From positions 1 through 64,000 of the forward strand of contig NZ_UQJH01000004.1 of the NCBI RefSeq assembly GCF_900541275.1: a stretch of 64,000 nucleotides of DNA. Reading direction: 5' to 3'. The stretch is from an uncultured Porphyromonas sp. GTDB taxonomy: Bacteria; Bacteroidota; Bacteroidia; Bacteroidales; Porphyromonadaceae. The position numbers were made by a program, and so were the translations under genes. How positions within the stretch are numbered: the stretch's first letter is position 1; the number at the start of each line of letters is the position of its first letter. This document shows, in pieces, positions 63,279 to 64,000 of this stretch. The notes under the pieces are model-generated. The model was not told the DNA's origin. It made no database searches and saw only the letters and a list, made by a program, of their open reading frames with translations.

Positions 63279-64000
63279 GGGCGAAAGAGATGCTTGAAGT
63301 CCTTGTGGTACAGGCGAGACAGCCCCTCACGATTGCCTATCGCCTCACCGACGACGATCATGGTGGTGAGCTTGAGCCCCTGCTCGCGGACGATCCGTGC
63401 GAGATCACTGAGCTCCCCGCGGTAGATCCGCTGCTCGGGGTGGGTCAGCTTATAGCAGACCGCAACAGGGGTGGTCGGCGGGTAGTGGGTGAGCAGCTCC
63501 CTCTCCACCTCCTCAGCGATCGAGGCACTGAGGTAGATGCACATCGTGCTCTGTGAGGCGGCGAGCCGGGAGAGCTGCTCCCGCTCCGGCACCGGCGTGC
63601 GCCCGCTGCCTCGGGTCAGGATAATGGTCTGCACCCGCTCCGGGATGGTAAATTCACTCTGCAGCTCTGCCGCAGCCGCCTGGAAGGAGGAGATCCCCGG
63701 TGTGATGTGGTACGCCATGCCCTCCTCGTCGAGGATCGCCATCTGCTCCTCGATGGCGCCATAGATGCAGGGGTCACCGGTGTGGAGTCGCACGACGAGC
63801 GCCCCCCGGTCGTAGAAGCTCTTCATCAGGGCTATCTGCTCCCCGAGTGCCATCCCCGCCGAGCTACGGACGACCGCTTCCTCCTTGGCACACTCCGTCA
63901 GAGCCACCGGGACGAGGCTCCCGGCGTAGAGGATCAGGTCTGCCGTCTCAAGGAAGTGTCTCCCTCGCACAGAGATCAAGTCCGGGTCTCCGGGTCCTGC
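63275..64000 (-). CDS. cbiF: Cobalt-precorrin-4 C11-methyltransferase, 5' end outside window
   Basis: The visible part holds about 240 residues of CbiF/CobM. The frame is still open at the window edge, reading AGPGDPDLISVRG, so the true start lies beyond 64000. Motifs are ILYAGSLVP, VVRLHTGDPCIYGAIEEQM and TPGISSFQAAAAELQSEFTI. The next residues upstream may even belong to a fused partner such as CbiG; the window cannot show it. Its end overlaps cbiL by 4 bases. Confidence 0.92.
   Translation of the reverse strand, partial: AGPGDPDLISVRGRHFLETADLILYAGSLVPVALTECAKEEAVVRSSAGMALGEQIALMKSFYDRGALVVRLHTGDPCIYGAIEEQMAILDEEGMAYHITPGISSFQAAAAELQSEFTIPERVQTIILTRGSGRTPVPEREQLSRLAASQSTMCIYLSASIAEEVERELLTHYPPTTPVAVCYKLTHPEQRIYRGELSDLARIVREQGLKLTTMIVVGEAIGNREGLSRLYHKDFKHLFRP

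Overview
The window looks like a chromosome segment of a GC-rich member of the Bacteroidales, most likely a Porphyromonas-type organism. The evidence is Bacteroidetes-type promoters (a TAnnTTTG -7 box, often read as TACCTTTG), absence of obvious Shine-Dalgarno sequences before most genes, many lipoproteins, a SusC/SusD pair, a fused MsrA-MsrB lipoprotein and an anaerobic cobalamin pathway. No tRNA, rRNA or CRISPR array was found.

Layout. Positions 1-7250 are foreign DNA. They hold the rteA-rteB regulators of a CTnDOT-like conjugative transposon (rteA carries a frameshift), a stub of an IS30-family transposase, and an AT-rich copper-handling pair with Firmicutes character: a [2Fe-2S] CopZ-like protein and a His-rich CopB-type P-type ATPase preceded by a canonical AGGAGG ribosome site. 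Positions 7500-18150 are housekeeping: TPR protein, DUF4292 lipoprotein, EnvC, RibF, SPOR protein, FolE and a beta-barrel protein on the plus strand, then mfd-crcB on the minus strand. Positions 18150-20970 hold a repeat-rich gap, a YefM-like antitoxin beside a frameshifted YoeB-like toxin, a YitT-family membrane protein and a DUF695-like protein. Positions 21030-27750 are one six-gene operon for a MacB-type ABC exporter (ATPase, two permeases, HlyD adaptor, TolC, GIN-domain protein). At 27840-29825 a cobalamin riboswitch precedes an AspT/YidE-family transporter. A lipocalin-msrAB pair, small lipoproteins, two L,D-transpeptidases, a SpoU methylase and ispD follow.

The most interesting candidate system lies at 36061-37323, between ispD and recG. 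Three short genes encode a 75-residue protein, a SecB-like chaperone and a protein that looks like an ADP-ribosyltransferase-fold toxin. This resembles a toxin-antitoxin-chaperone defence cassette of the CmdTAC type, in the order antitoxin-chaperone-toxin. Next comes a SusC-SusD locus (39678-48254) with two lipoprotein or secreted metallohydrolases, one with a classic metzincin motif and one whose HExxH appears lost. pyrG-yidC follow on the minus strand. The window ends in a nine-gene minus-strand cobalamin operon: cbiF, cbiL, a BtuFCD-type importer, a cbiJ-cbiD fusion, cbiA, a TonB-dependent receptor and a lipoprotein cobaltochelatase CbiK.

Two dispersed intergenic repeat families deserve attention. 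The first consists of arrays of a 16-bp near-palindrome (CTAATACCGATATTAG) on a strict 22-bp period whose last copy is always inverted; there are four arrays in 64 kb. The second is a hairpin-rich element of a few hundred bases, present as an inverted pair at 18205-18632 and as a third copy at 48614-48772. In both places it is followed by a 22-bp array.
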